DNA of 64,000 nt, from assembly GCF_042752395.1 (NCBI RefSeq), contig NZ_JBHYXZ010000027.1, positions 1-64,000 on the forward strand, in the 5' to 3' direction. Source of the stretch: Actinosynnema sp042752395 (GTDB taxonomy: Bacteria; Actinomycetota; Actinomycetes; Mycobacteriales; Pseudonocardiaceae). Shown here in pieces: positions 1 to 8,500 of the stretch (its first letter is position 1; every line of letters starts with the position of its first letter). Under the pieces are notes generated by a model. That model was not told the origin of the DNA, ran no database searches, and worked only from the letters and a program-made list of their open reading frames with translations. The position numbers and the translations under genes were made by a program.

Positions 1-3000
1 CCCGCGCCCCACTTGCGGGCCAGCTGCACGGCGATGGAGCCGACCCCGCCGGCGGGGGCCCCGCCCGCCCCGGCCCGCCCCCCCGCCCGCCCCGGCCCGC
101 CCCCCGTCGCTCGCGACGACCGGGTCCGTGGTCAGCCCGGCCAAGCCGTGCGCCCGGGCGAGGACTTCGGCGGCCCGCCCGTGCTCCCCGACCTCGCGCA
201 GGCGGTCGAACAGGGTGGTGGTCATCGCCCGTGCCACCGGCCCGGGGACGTCCGCGCCGGGGTCGGCCAGGTTCGCGCGGCGCGCCACCGCCACCGCCCG
301 GGAGGTCAACCGCGCCGCGCGCCTTGTGTCCCCCAGCCGTGCCGCGGCCGCCGCGAGCCGCACCAGCAGCACACCGCGGGTCTTCGGGTCGGCCACCGAC
401 CGGGCGGCCACCTCGGCCACGTCGACCGGGCGCGCGGCGCGCACGGAATCGCAGACCCGGACGGCCGCGGTCACGACGTCCTCCAGCGCCCCCTGCCGCT
501 CGGCGGCATCCGACTCCTGCCGCGCCGCGGCGGTCGCCTCTTCGAGCAGCGCCCCGGCCGAGTCCGCGTCACCACCGCGCGCCACCACCACCGCCAGCGA
601 GCACAACACCTCGTTCCGGTGTTGGCGCCGCGGGATCGCCCGTGCCGCCGCCTCGGCGCGGACGATCAACTCCGCCGCCCGCGGCGGGTCGGTCGCGGCG
701 GCGGTCGCCACCAGCTCCAGCCCCTCGCGGTAGGGGTCGGGCGTGAACCGGGCCGTGCTCTCCGCCGCGGTGGTGAGCCGGGCCGCCCGGTCCGGGACGC
801 CCAGCTCGAACCACGCCCGCGCCACGGCCACCAGCACCCGACTCCGCTGGTACCGGTCCGGGATGGTCTGCGCCGCCTGCTCGCACAGGGTCAGCAACCG
901 GTCCGCGCCGTCCGCGCCCACGGCGTCGACCAGCGCGGCCGCCGCGGTGCCGCCGCGCAGTGCCGCCTGCTCGGTCAAACCCTCATCGGCCAACGGCCTG
1001 AGGTGCTCGACGTACTCGTGCGGGTCGAAACCGGTGAGCACGCGGGTGATCGGCCACCGCAGCGCCGCGGACCGGCGTTCGTCGTCGGCGATGTCCCGGG
1101 CCGCGTCCGTGACCTCGATGAACAGCCGGACGGCGAGGTCGAGGTCGCCGCTCGCCCCGGCCTTCCCCAGCACGTCGGCCAACGACCGGGACCGCAGGTC
1201 GGGGTCGGAGACGGCGCGGGCCGCCTCGGCGCGCAGGTCCGGCAGGTCCGGTCCGGGGCTGCCCGCGATCCGGACCAGGAGCTTGTCGCGCAGGTCGTCG
1301 TCGGGGACGTCCTCGGCGGTGTCGACCGCCTCGCGGAAGAAGCCGGCGAACCACTCGTGGTCGCCGCGCTGCGCGACCAACGCCAGGGCCGTGCTCCGCA
1401 TCGACGGGTCGGTGATGCGGAGCACCACCTCGCCGACGAGGTCCGGTCGGCCCGCAGCGGCCGCCACCGCGGCCAGCCCCACGTGTGCCAGGTCCCGGTG
1501 CGGGCCTGCCGGCAGCGCGCGAGCCGCCTCGACCGCGTGCGGGATCAACTCCGGCGTGCCCTGGCCGGGCCGCGCGAACAGGCCGGCCCGCGCGCTGAAG
1601 GTGCTCCACTCGTCGAAGGCTCCCCCGAGCCGGGGGTCCGTCGGGTACGACTCGAGGTTCACCAGGTGCGTCAGCACGGCCTCGACCACGTCCGACCGCT
1701 GCCCGGCGTCCTCGACCGCGACGGCGACCTCCACCGCCTCCCGCGCGAACTCGTCCGCCCGAGCGGCACGGCCGGCCCGGGCGGCGTGCACGGCGGTGGC
1801 GGCGAGGACCGACCCCAGGGCTTCCGCGCGCAGGGCGGGATCCGCTATCCCGTGGGCGATGCCCTTCGCCACCGCCACCTGACCCGAGCGGGCGGCGCGC
1901 ACCGCGGTCGCGATCACCCGCGCGTTGCGGCGAAGGGGAGTCGGCAGGGCATTCGCCGCCCTGCGGAAAAGGGTTCCGGCGCGATCGGCCCGGCCGAGCC
2001 GGTCGGCGACCTCGGCGATCCTCGTCAACGCCTCGGCTCGTCCGGCGACCTGCCGGATGCTCCGTGCCCAAGCGGTCCACTCGCCGAGCAGCGCGTCCAC
2101 CTCGGTCCCGGACGGCGTCGCCACCCCGGACGCCACGGCGTCGAGCTTGCGCGCGGGCGAGGCGATCAGGCCGAGCACCGACTCGGCCAACGCGGGCCGG
2201 CCGGATCCCTTGGCCGCCCTCGCTATCGAGAGCAGCGCCCTGTCGCGCGCCTGCGCCGGCACGTGCCGGGCGGCGCGGATCGCGGCATCCAGCACGAACG
2301 GCTCGACGGGCCGCACGATCGGCAGCGACGGCCCGACCGGGCGCTCCGCCGGGAACACGAGCTCGACCTGCGTTTCGAGCAAGGCGTCGTCCTGGGCGGT
2401 GAGGGTGGCCACGAGGCTGAGCGCCCGGCGTCGGCGCACGTCGGGGTCGGCCGGGCCACCGGCGTGGTCCACCGCTTCGTCCAGGAGCCCCACCGCGAAC
2501 GCTTCGCCGCACACGGTGGCCCCGGTCAGCGCGATCCGCGCGAGCACCGACGAGGAGTCCCGGTGGTCCTGCCGCGCCCGTGCCGCCTCGACGCAGCGCT
2601 GGACCAGCCGTACCGCCGGAGCCGTCCCGGCGAACCCGGCCGGGTGGGCCGACACCACCGCGAGGACGTCGAGCAACGCGGTGAGGCGGCGCTCCGGGTC
2701 GATGACGGCCTCGGCGTCGTCGGTCGCCCTCGTCACCAGGTCCGCCGCGTCGCCGGTCGACCCGTCCGCCTCGACGGCGTCCCGCAGCTTCGCCAACGAG
2801 GCCGCGGCGAGCAGGGCGTTCCGCTCCGCCGGGTCCGGCACGGCGGCGACCAACCCGTCCGCCACCCCCGCGTCGAGTGCCTTCCCGGCGAGGGTCACGC
2901 AGGCATCCCGGGACGAGTTGGTCACGCGCGCACCCTCAACGTCGTCCCGGAGCAGGGCGAGCACCCGTGCGACATCGTCGGGCGTGGTGGCCGCCGCGAC

Positions 3001-4599
3001 GAGGGTACGGAAGCCCGCTTCCCACGACGTGCGCGTCGTGACGGTCGCCACGATCGCCGCCGCCTCGGCCACCCGCCCCGCCAGGGCGGTGGCCACGTGC
3101 GTCAGTGCCTCGTCCCGCCTCGCCCGGTCCGGGATGGACCGCGCCAGCGTCTCCGCCCTGGCCGGGTGACCCAGGAGCGCCCACATCGCGGGCAGGGTGA
3201 CCGGGATCGTGGTGTTGCGGGTGGTGAGGCGGTCGCGGTGGAAGGCCAGGCGGGCCAGGGCGGCGAGGTCCGGGGACGGGTGGGCGAGCAGCGCGGCCTG
3301 GGCGGCGGTGATCTCGGTCAGCGCGGCGGAGTCGCCGCCCGACACGTCCAGCAGGCGGTCCTGCCGCTCGCGGCTCGTCGCGCAGGCGACCATGCGCGCG
3401 GTGTCCTGCTCGGAGGCGAGCACGTTGTGGTAGCCGCGCAGCAGGTACTCCGGGGTCCCGCGGGGCCACCCGCGCGCGGCGTACTGGTCGGCCCACGTGT
3501 GCAGGCGTTCCCGGTAGGCGGCCAGTCGGGTGCCGCCCAGCATCTCGCGCGCCCGGACCTCGAGTTCCTCATGGCCCAGGACGTAGGACTCCGGCGACGA
3601 GCCGGGGGAGTAGTGGCTGTCGCGCCGGGTGAAGCTGCGGCCCGTCACCGCGCCCAGGTGGTCGGCCACCTGCCAGGTCGACCACCCGGTCAGCTCGGAC
3701 AGGTCGGCGGCCGTCAGACCGCCGCCGGCCGCGGTGACCAGGCCGAGCAGGTCCTGTTCGGCGACGGACCCGCCCAGGAGGTCCTTCAGTTCCCGCTCCA
3801 TGTCCGCGCGGACCGCCTGGGCCTTCGGCGACGGCGCGAGCACGCGCACGATCGCGGGGTCGCGCAGCGGGTGGTGATCCGGCACGTCGGTCGGGATCGG
3901 CGGGTCGGGTCGCCCGGCGACGACCACGCGCATGCCGGCCGGCAGGGTCGCCGGCAGCAGTTGCGCGATGCTGTGCGCGTCGGAACCCGTGGTCACGCCC
4001 CGGTCCTCGTCCAGCCCGTCCACCAGCAGCACGAACCGCTCGCCGCGCTCCCGGCACGCCTCGGCGGCTTCGGCGAGCAGGCCGAGCAGGTGGCTCTCGC
4101 GGGTGAACTCGGTCAGGAACGGCGGCTGCGCCTGCCCGAGGATCGTGAGCAGCTGCTCCAGCACGTTGTCGAGGAACGCCAGGCGGTTGTTCTGCCCGGC
4201 CCACCGCGCCGTGACGAAGAAGGACACGATCCGGACGCCCGGCGGCGGGTGGAGCACGAACCACGACAGCAGCGCCGACTTGCCCGCCCACGGCCCTGCC
4301 CGCCACCAGCGGTAGCCGTCCGCGTCCCCGGAGCAGAACGCGGCCAGCTCGGCCAGCTCCGCGTCCCGGCCGACGAGCGCGGGCGGGGCGATCCGCGCCA
4401 CCTGGTGCCGGTAGCGGGTGCGCACCGGCACGGCCGTGTGCAGGTTGACGTCACCGATGTGCACACCGCTGTTGCTGTACCGCCGCGCGTCCACCGCGGC
4501 GTCGCGCCCCGCCTGCACCACGGTCCCCGACGAGGACGCGTCCGCCGACTGCGCGACACCGTCCGGCCGTTCACCCACCACCACCCGCCCATAATCCAA
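1..4599 (-). CDS. STAND/NACHT-type NTPase with long helical-repeat C-terminus (3' end not seen)
   Basis: Probable signalling or defence-type STAND ATPase. The reading frame is open on the minus strand from a TTG at 4599 (GAGG 9 nt upstream; GTG at 4584 is an alternative) to the left edge. Residues about 24-55 contain SGTVVQAGRD and SGVHIGDVNLH, then LVGRDAEL and a Walker A AGPWAGKSALL (about 101-111), and a Walker B RFVLLVDGLDED (about 188-199). The remaining 1,000-plus residues are Ala/Arg/Asp-rich helices with recurring short units such as RAARLTSRAV and DPxxRSxAL, resembling TPR/HEAT-like sensor repeats of actinobacterial STAND proteins. It starts 52 nt downstream of the antiporter stop, in the same direction. 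The last 30-40 codons (1-118) run through a pure G/C tandem repeat and are unlikely to be genuine coding in this frame, so the true C-terminus is uncertain. The family call is fairly sure; the function is inferred. Confidence 0.75.
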   Translation of the reverse strand, partial: MDYGRVVVGERPDGVAQSADASSSGTVVQAGRDAAVDARRYSNSGVHIGDVNLHTAVPVRTRYRHQVARIAPPALVGRDAELAELAAFCSGDADGYRWWRAGPWAGKSALLSWFVLHPPPGVRIVSFFVTARWAGQNNRLAFLDNVLEQLLTILGQAQPPFLTEFTRESHLLGLLAEAAEACRERGERFVLLVDGLDEDRGVTTGSDAHSIAQLLPATLPAGMRVVVAGRPDPPIPTDVPDHHPLRDPAIVRVLAPSPKAQAVRADMERELKDLLGGSVAEQDLLGLVTAAGGGLTAADLSELTGWSTWQVADHLGAVTGRSFTRRDSHYSPGSSPESYVLGHEELEVRAREMLGGTRLAAYRERLHTWADQYAARGWPRGTPEYLLRGYHNVLASEQDTARMVACATSRERQDRLLDVSGGDSAALTEITAAQAALLAHPSPDLAALARLAFHRDRLTTRNTTIPVTLPAMWALLGHPARAETLARSIPDRARRDEALTHVATALAGRVAEAAAIVATVTTRTSWEAGFRTLVAAATTPDDVARVLALLRDDVEGARVTNSSRDACVTLAGKALDAGVADGLVAAVPDPAERNALLAAASLAKLRDAVEADGSTGDAADLVTRATDDAEAVIDPERRLTALLDVLAVVSAHPAGFAGTAPAVRLVQRCVEAARARQDHRDSSSVLARIALTGATVCGEAFAVGLLDEAVDHAGGPADPDVRRRRALSLVATLTAQDDALLETQVELVFPAERPVGPSLPIVRPVEPFVLDAAIRAARHVPAQARDRALLSIARAAKGSGRPALAESVLGLIASPARKLDAVASGVATPSGTEVDALLGEWTAWARSIRQVAGRAEALTRIAEVADRLGRADRAGTLFRRAANALPTPLRRNARVIATAVRAARSGQVAVAKGIAHGIADPALRAEALGSVLAATAVHAARAGRAARADEFAREAVEVAVAVEDAGQRSDVVEAVLTHLVNLESYPTDPRLGGAFDEWSTFSARAGLFARPGQGTPELIPHAVEAARALPAGPHRDLAHVGLAAVAAAAGRPDLVGEVVLRITDPSMRSTALALVAQRGDHEWFAGFFREAVDTAEDVPDDDLRDKLLVRIAGSPGPDLPDLRAEAARAVSDPDLRSRSLADVLGKAGASGDLDLAVRLFIEVTDAARDIADDERRSAALRWPITRVLTGFDPHEYVEHLRPLADEGLTEQAALRGGTAAAALVDAVGADGADRLLTLCEQAAQTIPDRYQRSRVLVAVARAWFELGVPDRAARLTTAAESTARFTPDPYREGLELVATAAATDPPRAAELIVRAEAAARAIPRRQHRNEVLCSLAVVVARGGDADSAGALLEEATAAARQESDAAERQGALEDVVTAAVRVCDSVRAARPVDVAEVAARSVADPKTRGVLLVRLAAAAARLGDTRRAARLTSRAVAVARRANLADPGADVPGPVARAMTTTLFDRLREVGEHGRAAEVLARAHGLAGLTTDPVVASDGGRAGAGGGAGRGGRGPRRRGRLHRRAAGPQVGRG
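3..74 (-). pseudogene. Fragment of an MDR-type (quinone oxidoreductase-like) dehydrogenase, NADPH-binding motif only
   Basis: In a different minus-strand frame from the STAND gene, residues read GAPAGGVGSIAVQLARKWGA. This is the classical Rossmann dinucleotide-binding stretch (AAGGVGxxAVQLAKxxGA) of medium-chain zinc-independent alcohol dehydrogenases/quinone oxidoreductases. The roughly 130 residues that should precede this motif are absent: immediately upstream is a pure G/C run (about 43-106) and then STAND coding sequence. It is therefore either a 5'-truncated gene that continues to the left of the window, or a chimeric join at a sequence edge. The motif is seen; the explanation is inference. 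Confidence 0.4.
61..104. repeat. Perfect 22-bp G/C-only tandem duplication
   Basis: Positions 61-82 and 83-104 are identical 22-mers made only of C and G, inside a run of about 64 nt without A or T. The run separates STAND-like coding from the dehydrogenase motif that reads in another frame, which is why the left edge is suspect. Confidence 0.8.
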
Positions 4600-4651
4600 C
4601 GCGAACCGCCTCGCGCGACCACGACACGGGATTTCCCGCGCGGCGCCCGCA

Positions 4652-6271
4652 CTACTGCGGCCGGCCGGTCGGCGTGCCCGCGTCGCCGCGCAGCTCCAGC
4701 GCGATCTGCGTGGCGTCCACGTTGCGCAGCGCGACGGCCAGGACCTCGGCGTCGAACGTGCCGTCGTCGCGGGCGTCCAGGAGGGCGTCGCGCTGGGCGG
4801 AGAGCACCGAGAGGCGGTGCCGCCGCTCCGACTCGCCCTCCTCGCGCGGGATCCGTTCGGCGACGCCCCGCAGCAGCGACAGCACCCGCTTGCGCTCGGC
4901 GTCCTGCTCGGGCGCGTCGGCGTCCGCGCGGACCGGGAACAGGACCGCGACCAGCGGTCCGATCGTGCCGCCCTGGGCCAGCAGGGACAGGGTGGCCACG
5001 GCGAACGCGACGAAGACCAGCAGCGGCCGGTGCGGCGCGTCCTCCGGCAGCGTCTGGGCGGCGGCCACGGTCACCGCGCCGCGCATGCCCGCCCACACCA
5101 CCACCGCGCCCTCCCGGACGCCGAGCGGTTGGCGCACCAGGTAGTCGATGTCGGCCAACACCCGGCGAACCCTGGTCGTCAGGCGGTCCAGGTCGCGCCC
5201 CGCCCGCGCCGGCAGGTCGCCCGACTGGAGGCGCCGGTGCACGGCCGCGATGCGCGGCTGGAGCGCCTCGCTCCGCCGGGCACGCCGCCGCAACGCCCAC
5301 AGCAGCGGCGTCACGAAGGCCGCCCGCACCGCCAACGTCACCAGCAGCGCCGCCGCCGCGATGCCGATCGCCGCGCCGAGCCCGGTGTGCTCGCGGTCCA
5401 CCTCGGCCAGGACGGTGGCCAGCTCCAGGCCCATCATGAGGAACACCAGCCCTTCCAGGACCAGTTCGACGCTCGCCCAGTTCTGCGAGTCCGACAGCCG
5501 GTGCCGGGGCGGCAGCCGGCGCGGCGCGCGGATCCCCGTGACCAGCCCCGCCACGACCGCCGCGACGAGGCCGGAGCTGCCGACCAGCTCGGCCGGCACC
5601 GAGGCCAGGAAGGGGACGGTGAACGACAGGGTGGTGTTGACCGTCGAGTCGTTCACCCGGCTGCGCACCGCGAGGTTCGCCCAGCCGACCACCGCGCCGA
5701 CCGCGACGGCCACCACGACCGCGTACGCGAACGTGCCCAGGGCGTCCCAGAACGAGAAGCCCACGGCCGTGGCCACGACCGCGGTGCGCAGCAGCACCAG
5801 CGCGGTGGCGTCGTTGAGCAGGGACTCGCCCTCCAGGATGACCACGACCCGGCGCGGCACCCCGGTCTTCTTGATGATCGAGGTCGCGACGGCGTCGGTC
5901 GGGCTGATGATCGCGCCGAGCGCCACGCCCCAGACGAACCCGAGCCCGGGGACCAGCCCGACCAGGAGCAGCCCGAGGACCAGCGCGCTCGCCACGACCA
6001 GCAGGACGGACAACCCGCTGATGGCCCCGAACTCGCGCCGGAAGTTCATCGCGGGCATCGACACCGCGGCCGCGTACAGCAGCGGGGGCAGGAGCCCCTG
6101 CAGGATCCACTCCGGATCGACCCGGAACTCCTCCAGCACCGGGGCCAGGCTCACGCCGATGCCGACCAGGACGAGCACGAGCGGTGCCGCCACCCCGACC
6201 TTGGGCGCGAACACCGCCGCGGCGGCGATGACCAACAATGCCAGGACCGCGACCGCCACGTCCGCGATCAC
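4652..6271 (-). CDS. CPA1-family Na+/H+ antiporter
   Basis: Integral membrane cation/proton antiporter of the monovalent CPA1 type, about 539 aa. The GTG at 6271 is preceded by GGAGGAGG at 5-nt spacing; the frame is open further upstream but that part is Arg/Gly-rich and not membrane-like. The start VIADVAVAVLALLVIAAAAV is the first of about 10-12 hydrophobic segments. Family signatures are visible: SPTDAVATSIIKK (the Asp-containing transport motif), LEGESLLNDATALVL, and GMRGAVTVAAA late in the membrane part. A hydrophilic C-terminal tail of about 90 residues with charged helices (EEGESERRHR) is typical of the regulatory tail. It would move Na+ or K+ out against H+ and serve pH/salt homeostasis. 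The STAND gene follows 52 nt downstream in the same direction, so the two may be cotranscribed. The family call is secure; the ion is not determined. Confidence 0.9.
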   Translation of the reverse strand: MIADVAVAVLALLVIAAAAVFAPKVGVAAPLVLVLVGIGVSLAPVLEEFRVDPEWILQGLLPPLLYAAAVSMPAMNFRREFGAISGLSVLLVVASALVLGLLLVGLVPGLGFVWGVALGAIISPTDAVATSIIKKTGVPRRVVVILEGESLLNDATALVLLRTAVVATAVGFSFWDALGTFAYAVVVAVAVGAVVGWANLAVRSRVNDSTVNTTLSFTVPFLASVPAELVGSSGLVAAVVAGLVTGIRAPRRLPPRHRLSDSQNWASVELVLEGLVFLMMGLELATVLAEVDREHTGLGAAIGIAAAALLVTLAVRAAFVTPLLWALRRRARRSEALQPRIAAVHRRLQSGDLPARAGRDLDRLTTRVRRVLADIDYLVRQPLGVREGAVVVWAGMRGAVTVAAAQTLPEDAPHRPLLVFVAFAVATLSLLAQGGTIGPLVAVLFPVRADADAPEQDAERKRVLSLLRGVAERIPREEGESERRHRLSVLSAQRDALLDARDDGTFDAEVLAVALRNVDATQIALELRGDAGTPTGRPQ

Positions 6272-6285
6272 CGACACCTCCTCCG

Positions 6286-6335
6286 CCGTCCGCGCACCGC
6301 CGCCCACCGGCCGTCCGCGCACCGCCGGCCACCGG
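6286..6335. repeat. 25-bp tandem repeat in the antiporter-methyltransferase gap
   Basis: Positions 6286-6310 and 6311-6335 are two copies of a 25-bp unit differing at one base, followed by several scattered GGCCACCGG words up to about 6400. They fill most of the 222-nt gap between the methyltransferase stop (6494) and the antiporter start (6271). No gene or clear terminator hairpin is seen there. Confidence 0.7.
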
Positions 6336-6493
6336 CCGCGAACCAACCCGTCGAACCACCGGCCACCGGTTCTCGGCCACCGGCGTGCACCGGCGATCGC
6401 AGCCCACCCGGCCGCCGAGCCCGCGTCCTGCGCCCCGAACACCCCGACCCCCGGGGCCCGGCGGTCGGCGCACCCGCGGCCGGCGTCCCCCGG

Positions 6494-7324
6494 TCAGTTC
6501 CGGCGAGCCGTCATCAGCATGTAGTGCGGTTCCCCGGTCCGGATGCAGTTGGCGAACACCGAGTCCAGCGCCGCGATCGCCTCGTCCCCGTACTCGGCGG
6601 CCAGCTCGTCCCGGTGCGCCCGCAGCCGTTCCAGCAGCAGGGGGTAGTGCCGCTCGGTCTGCTCGCTGATGTCGAGGTACTCGGTCAGGTACAGCCCCGC
6701 GTCCCGCAGCATCGGCGGGTACTCCTCCAACCGGTGGAACGGCGCGTTCAGCGCGGCCCGCCGGTACTCCTCGATCATCCGCAGCCGCTCGCCGGTGAAC
6801 GGGGTCCGCTCGTAGAAGTCCGTCAACGCCAACCGCCCACCGGACCGCAGCACCCGGCCGACCTCGCGGAAGACCCGCGGCCGGTCCGGCATGTGCACCA
6901 GGGACTCGATGGCCCACGCCGCGTCGAACGACGCGTCCTCGAACGGCAGGTCGCCCGCGTCGGCGACCCGGAACCGCACCTGCCCGTCCAGCCCGGCGGC
7001 CCGCGCCCGCGCCGCGGCCTCCTCGACCATCGCGGTGCTGGTCGAGATGCCCACGACCTCCGCGCCGGTCTTGCGGGCCAGCCGCATGGCCGGCGCACCG
7101 AGCCCGCACCCGACGTCGAGCACCCGCAGGCCGGCCGTGACGCCCAGCCGCTCGATCATCACGTCGGTCAGGTTGTCCATGGCCTGGTGCAGGGTGCTGG
7201 CGTCCTCGCGGGAGTGCCAGTACCCGTAGTGGACGTTGTCCCCGGCCAGCCGGCTGATCAGGGGCAACGCGTTGTCGTAGAACGCGATCACGTCGGTGCT
7301 GCTGGGGACGTACTGGGTGGTCAT
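6494..7324 (-). CDS. Class I SAM-dependent methyltransferase (paralogue 1)
   Basis: Probable small-molecule O- or C-methyltransferase, 276 aa, cytosolic. The Rossmann SAM-binding motif I is LDVGCGLGAP at residues 69-78; the post-I acid region is AEVVGISTS; motif II/III surroundings are ADAGDLPFEDASFDAAWAIE. The N-terminal YDNALPLISRLAGDNVHYGYW matches a set of natural-product methyltransferases in which an aromatic-rich helix caps the substrate pocket. An ATG start is supported by GGAAAGG upstream. It lies 37 nt downstream of paralogue 2 on the same strand, and paralogue 3 is divergent; all three align from the N-terminus, so they arose by duplication. The substrate is not evident. It could tailor the product of the neighbouring assembly line, but it is separated from it by unrelated genes, so this is only possible. 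Confidence 0.85.
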   Translation of the reverse strand: MTTQYVPSSTDVIAFYDNALPLISRLAGDNVHYGYWHSREDASTLHQAMDNLTDVMIERLGVTAGLRVLDVGCGLGAPAMRLARKTGAEVVGISTSTAMVEEAAARARAAGLDGQVRFRVADAGDLPFEDASFDAAWAIESLVHMPDRPRVFREVGRVLRSGGRLALTDFYERTPFTGERLRMIEEYRRAALNAPFHRLEEYPPMLRDAGLYLTEYLDISEQTERHYPLLLERLRAHRDELAAEYGDEAIAALDSVFANCIRTGEPHYMLMTARRN

Positions 7325-7361
7325 CGGACGCCTTTCCGGTCCGTGCGGCGAACGCGGTCGG

Positions 7362-8186
7362 TCATGCCGGCTTGTGCCCGGCCACCAGCACGTAGCCGAG
7401 CTTGCCGCGGCACACGTCGAACACCGGCTCCAGGCTCTGCTCGAACGCCCGCAGCCGCTCCGGGCCGTACGCCTCGGCGAGGGCTTCGCCGCGCAGGCGG
7501 AACAGCGCGGTCATCTCGTCGTAGGTGCGCAGGACCCTCGCGCCCCACTCCTGGCGCTGCTCGACCACGAGGCCGGCGTCCGCCACGAGCCCGCACAACG
7601 CCGACGACGTCGGCGGGTCGAGGATCGCGTGCGTGGCAAGGGCTTCCCGGTCGGCGGGCGTCAACACGGCCTCGGCCGTGTACTCGGTGACGGCGAACCG
7701 GCCGCCGGGTCGCAGCACCCGGCTCAGCTCCCGCAACCACCGCCCCTTGTCCAGCGCGTTGGGCAGGGAGTCGAACGCGAGCACGGCGTCGAAGGCGGCG
7801 TCCGGGAACGGCAGGTCGGCGGCGTCGGCGTGGCGCGCGGTCACCCGGTCGTCCACCCCGGCGGCCGCCGCGCGGCGCGTGGTCTCCCGGGCCTGCCAGG
7901 TGCTGTTGGTGACGCCGGTGACCCGCACGCCGAGCCGGCCCGCGATCCGGATCGCGGGCTCGCCCACGCCGCAGCCCAGGTCGAGCAGGTGTTGGCCGGG
8001 CGTGAGCGCCAGCGCCTCGGCGACGAGGTCGGTCGTGCGCTCCAGGGCCTCGGCGAACGGGGTCGGGTCGTCGTCGGAGGTCCAGTAACCGAGGTGGACG
8101 TTGCCGTGGTAGATGTCGACCAGGTCGCTCATCTCGTCGTAGATCTCGCCGATCTCGTCGGCCTGCTGCCTGACCGGGCTGGACAC
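7362..8186 (-). CDS. Class I SAM-dependent methyltransferase (paralogue 2)
   Basis: A 274-aa methyltransferase with the same layout as its neighbours: N-terminal IYDEMSDLVDIYHGNVHLGY, SAM motif I LDLGCGVGEP at 69-78, acidic post-I loop, and motif II DLPFPDAAFDAVLAF. The GTG start at 8186 has AAAGGGG about 8 nt upstream. It is the first gene of a two-gene minus-strand unit with paralogue 1. The FDSLPNALDKGRW segment replaces the ES(L/M)xHMxDR segment found in the other two, which suggests a different substrate pocket. Reaction type and substrate cannot be read from the sequence. Confidence 0.85.
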   Translation of the reverse strand: MSSPVRQQADEIGEIYDEMSDLVDIYHGNVHLGYWTSDDDPTPFAEALERTTDLVAEALALTPGQHLLDLGCGVGEPAIRIAGRLGVRVTGVTNSTWQARETTRRAAAAGVDDRVTARHADAADLPFPDAAFDAVLAFDSLPNALDKGRWLRELSRVLRPGGRFAVTEYTAEAVLTPADREALATHAILDPPTSSALCGLVADAGLVVEQRQEWGARVLRTYDEMTALFRLRGEALAEAYGPERLRAFEQSLEPVFDVCRGKLGYVLVAGHKPA

Positions 8187-8500
8187 CGACCCAACCCCTT
8201 TCGGTTCACGACGGGTGGTCCTCGCACCACATTGAACTACAACATCATGTATCTCCCCGGTGCCGGCGGCGCTTGTAGCCGGACGGGTGAACGCGTTCCG
8301 TGCCGTCCACTCTTCGTGTCCATGGTGGACATCCGGGCTCGTCAGGCGCTTTGAGGTGCAAGCGACTTCGATCGGTCCCTCGGGCGGGTGAAATCGCCGT
8401 CCGGCCCGGTCGAGCGGGCCGCGGACCGGGTCCGGATCAGTTGAGAAACTGATAGCTTGTGGGGGTTCGTGTGACCCACAGCCCCCACTGGGAGCCCGGC
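8187..8500. promoter_or_regulatory. Divergent methyltransferase intergenic region with AT-rich island
   Basis: This gap of 314 nt separates two divergent methyltransferase transcripts and carries no credible gene. It contains a conspicuous low-GC patch at 8231-8252 with two short dyads (TTG-AACTA-CAA at 8232-8242 and ACAT-C-ATGT at 8242-8250), and a perfect inverted repeat at 8436-8453. Both outward promoters and one or two repressor sites probably lie here. No regulator gene is adjacent. Confidence 0.45.
8436..8453. promoter_or_regulatory. Perfect 7-4-7 inverted repeat, candidate operator
   Basis: ATCAGTT-GAGA-AACTGAT is a perfect 7-bp inverted repeat, AT-rich against a very GC-rich background, 48 nt upstream of the methyltransferase ATG at 8501. 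Size and placement fit a TetR/PadR-type operator overlapping a promoter. There is no T-run after it, which argues against a terminator. Confidence 0.45.

Noticed and set aside
13..5439. An 1,808-residue plus-strand open frame, and similar very long frames opposite the synthases (for example 16640-26614 minus, 36967-43926 minus)
   Set aside because: They are Arg/Gly/Pro/His-rich shadows of real genes on the other strand, caused by high third-position GC; they have no domains and no ribosome sites.
4113..7109. A 998-residue minus-strand frame spanning the antiporter, methyltransferase and STAND start
   Set aside because: It cuts across three well-supported genes in another frame and encodes low-complexity sequence only.
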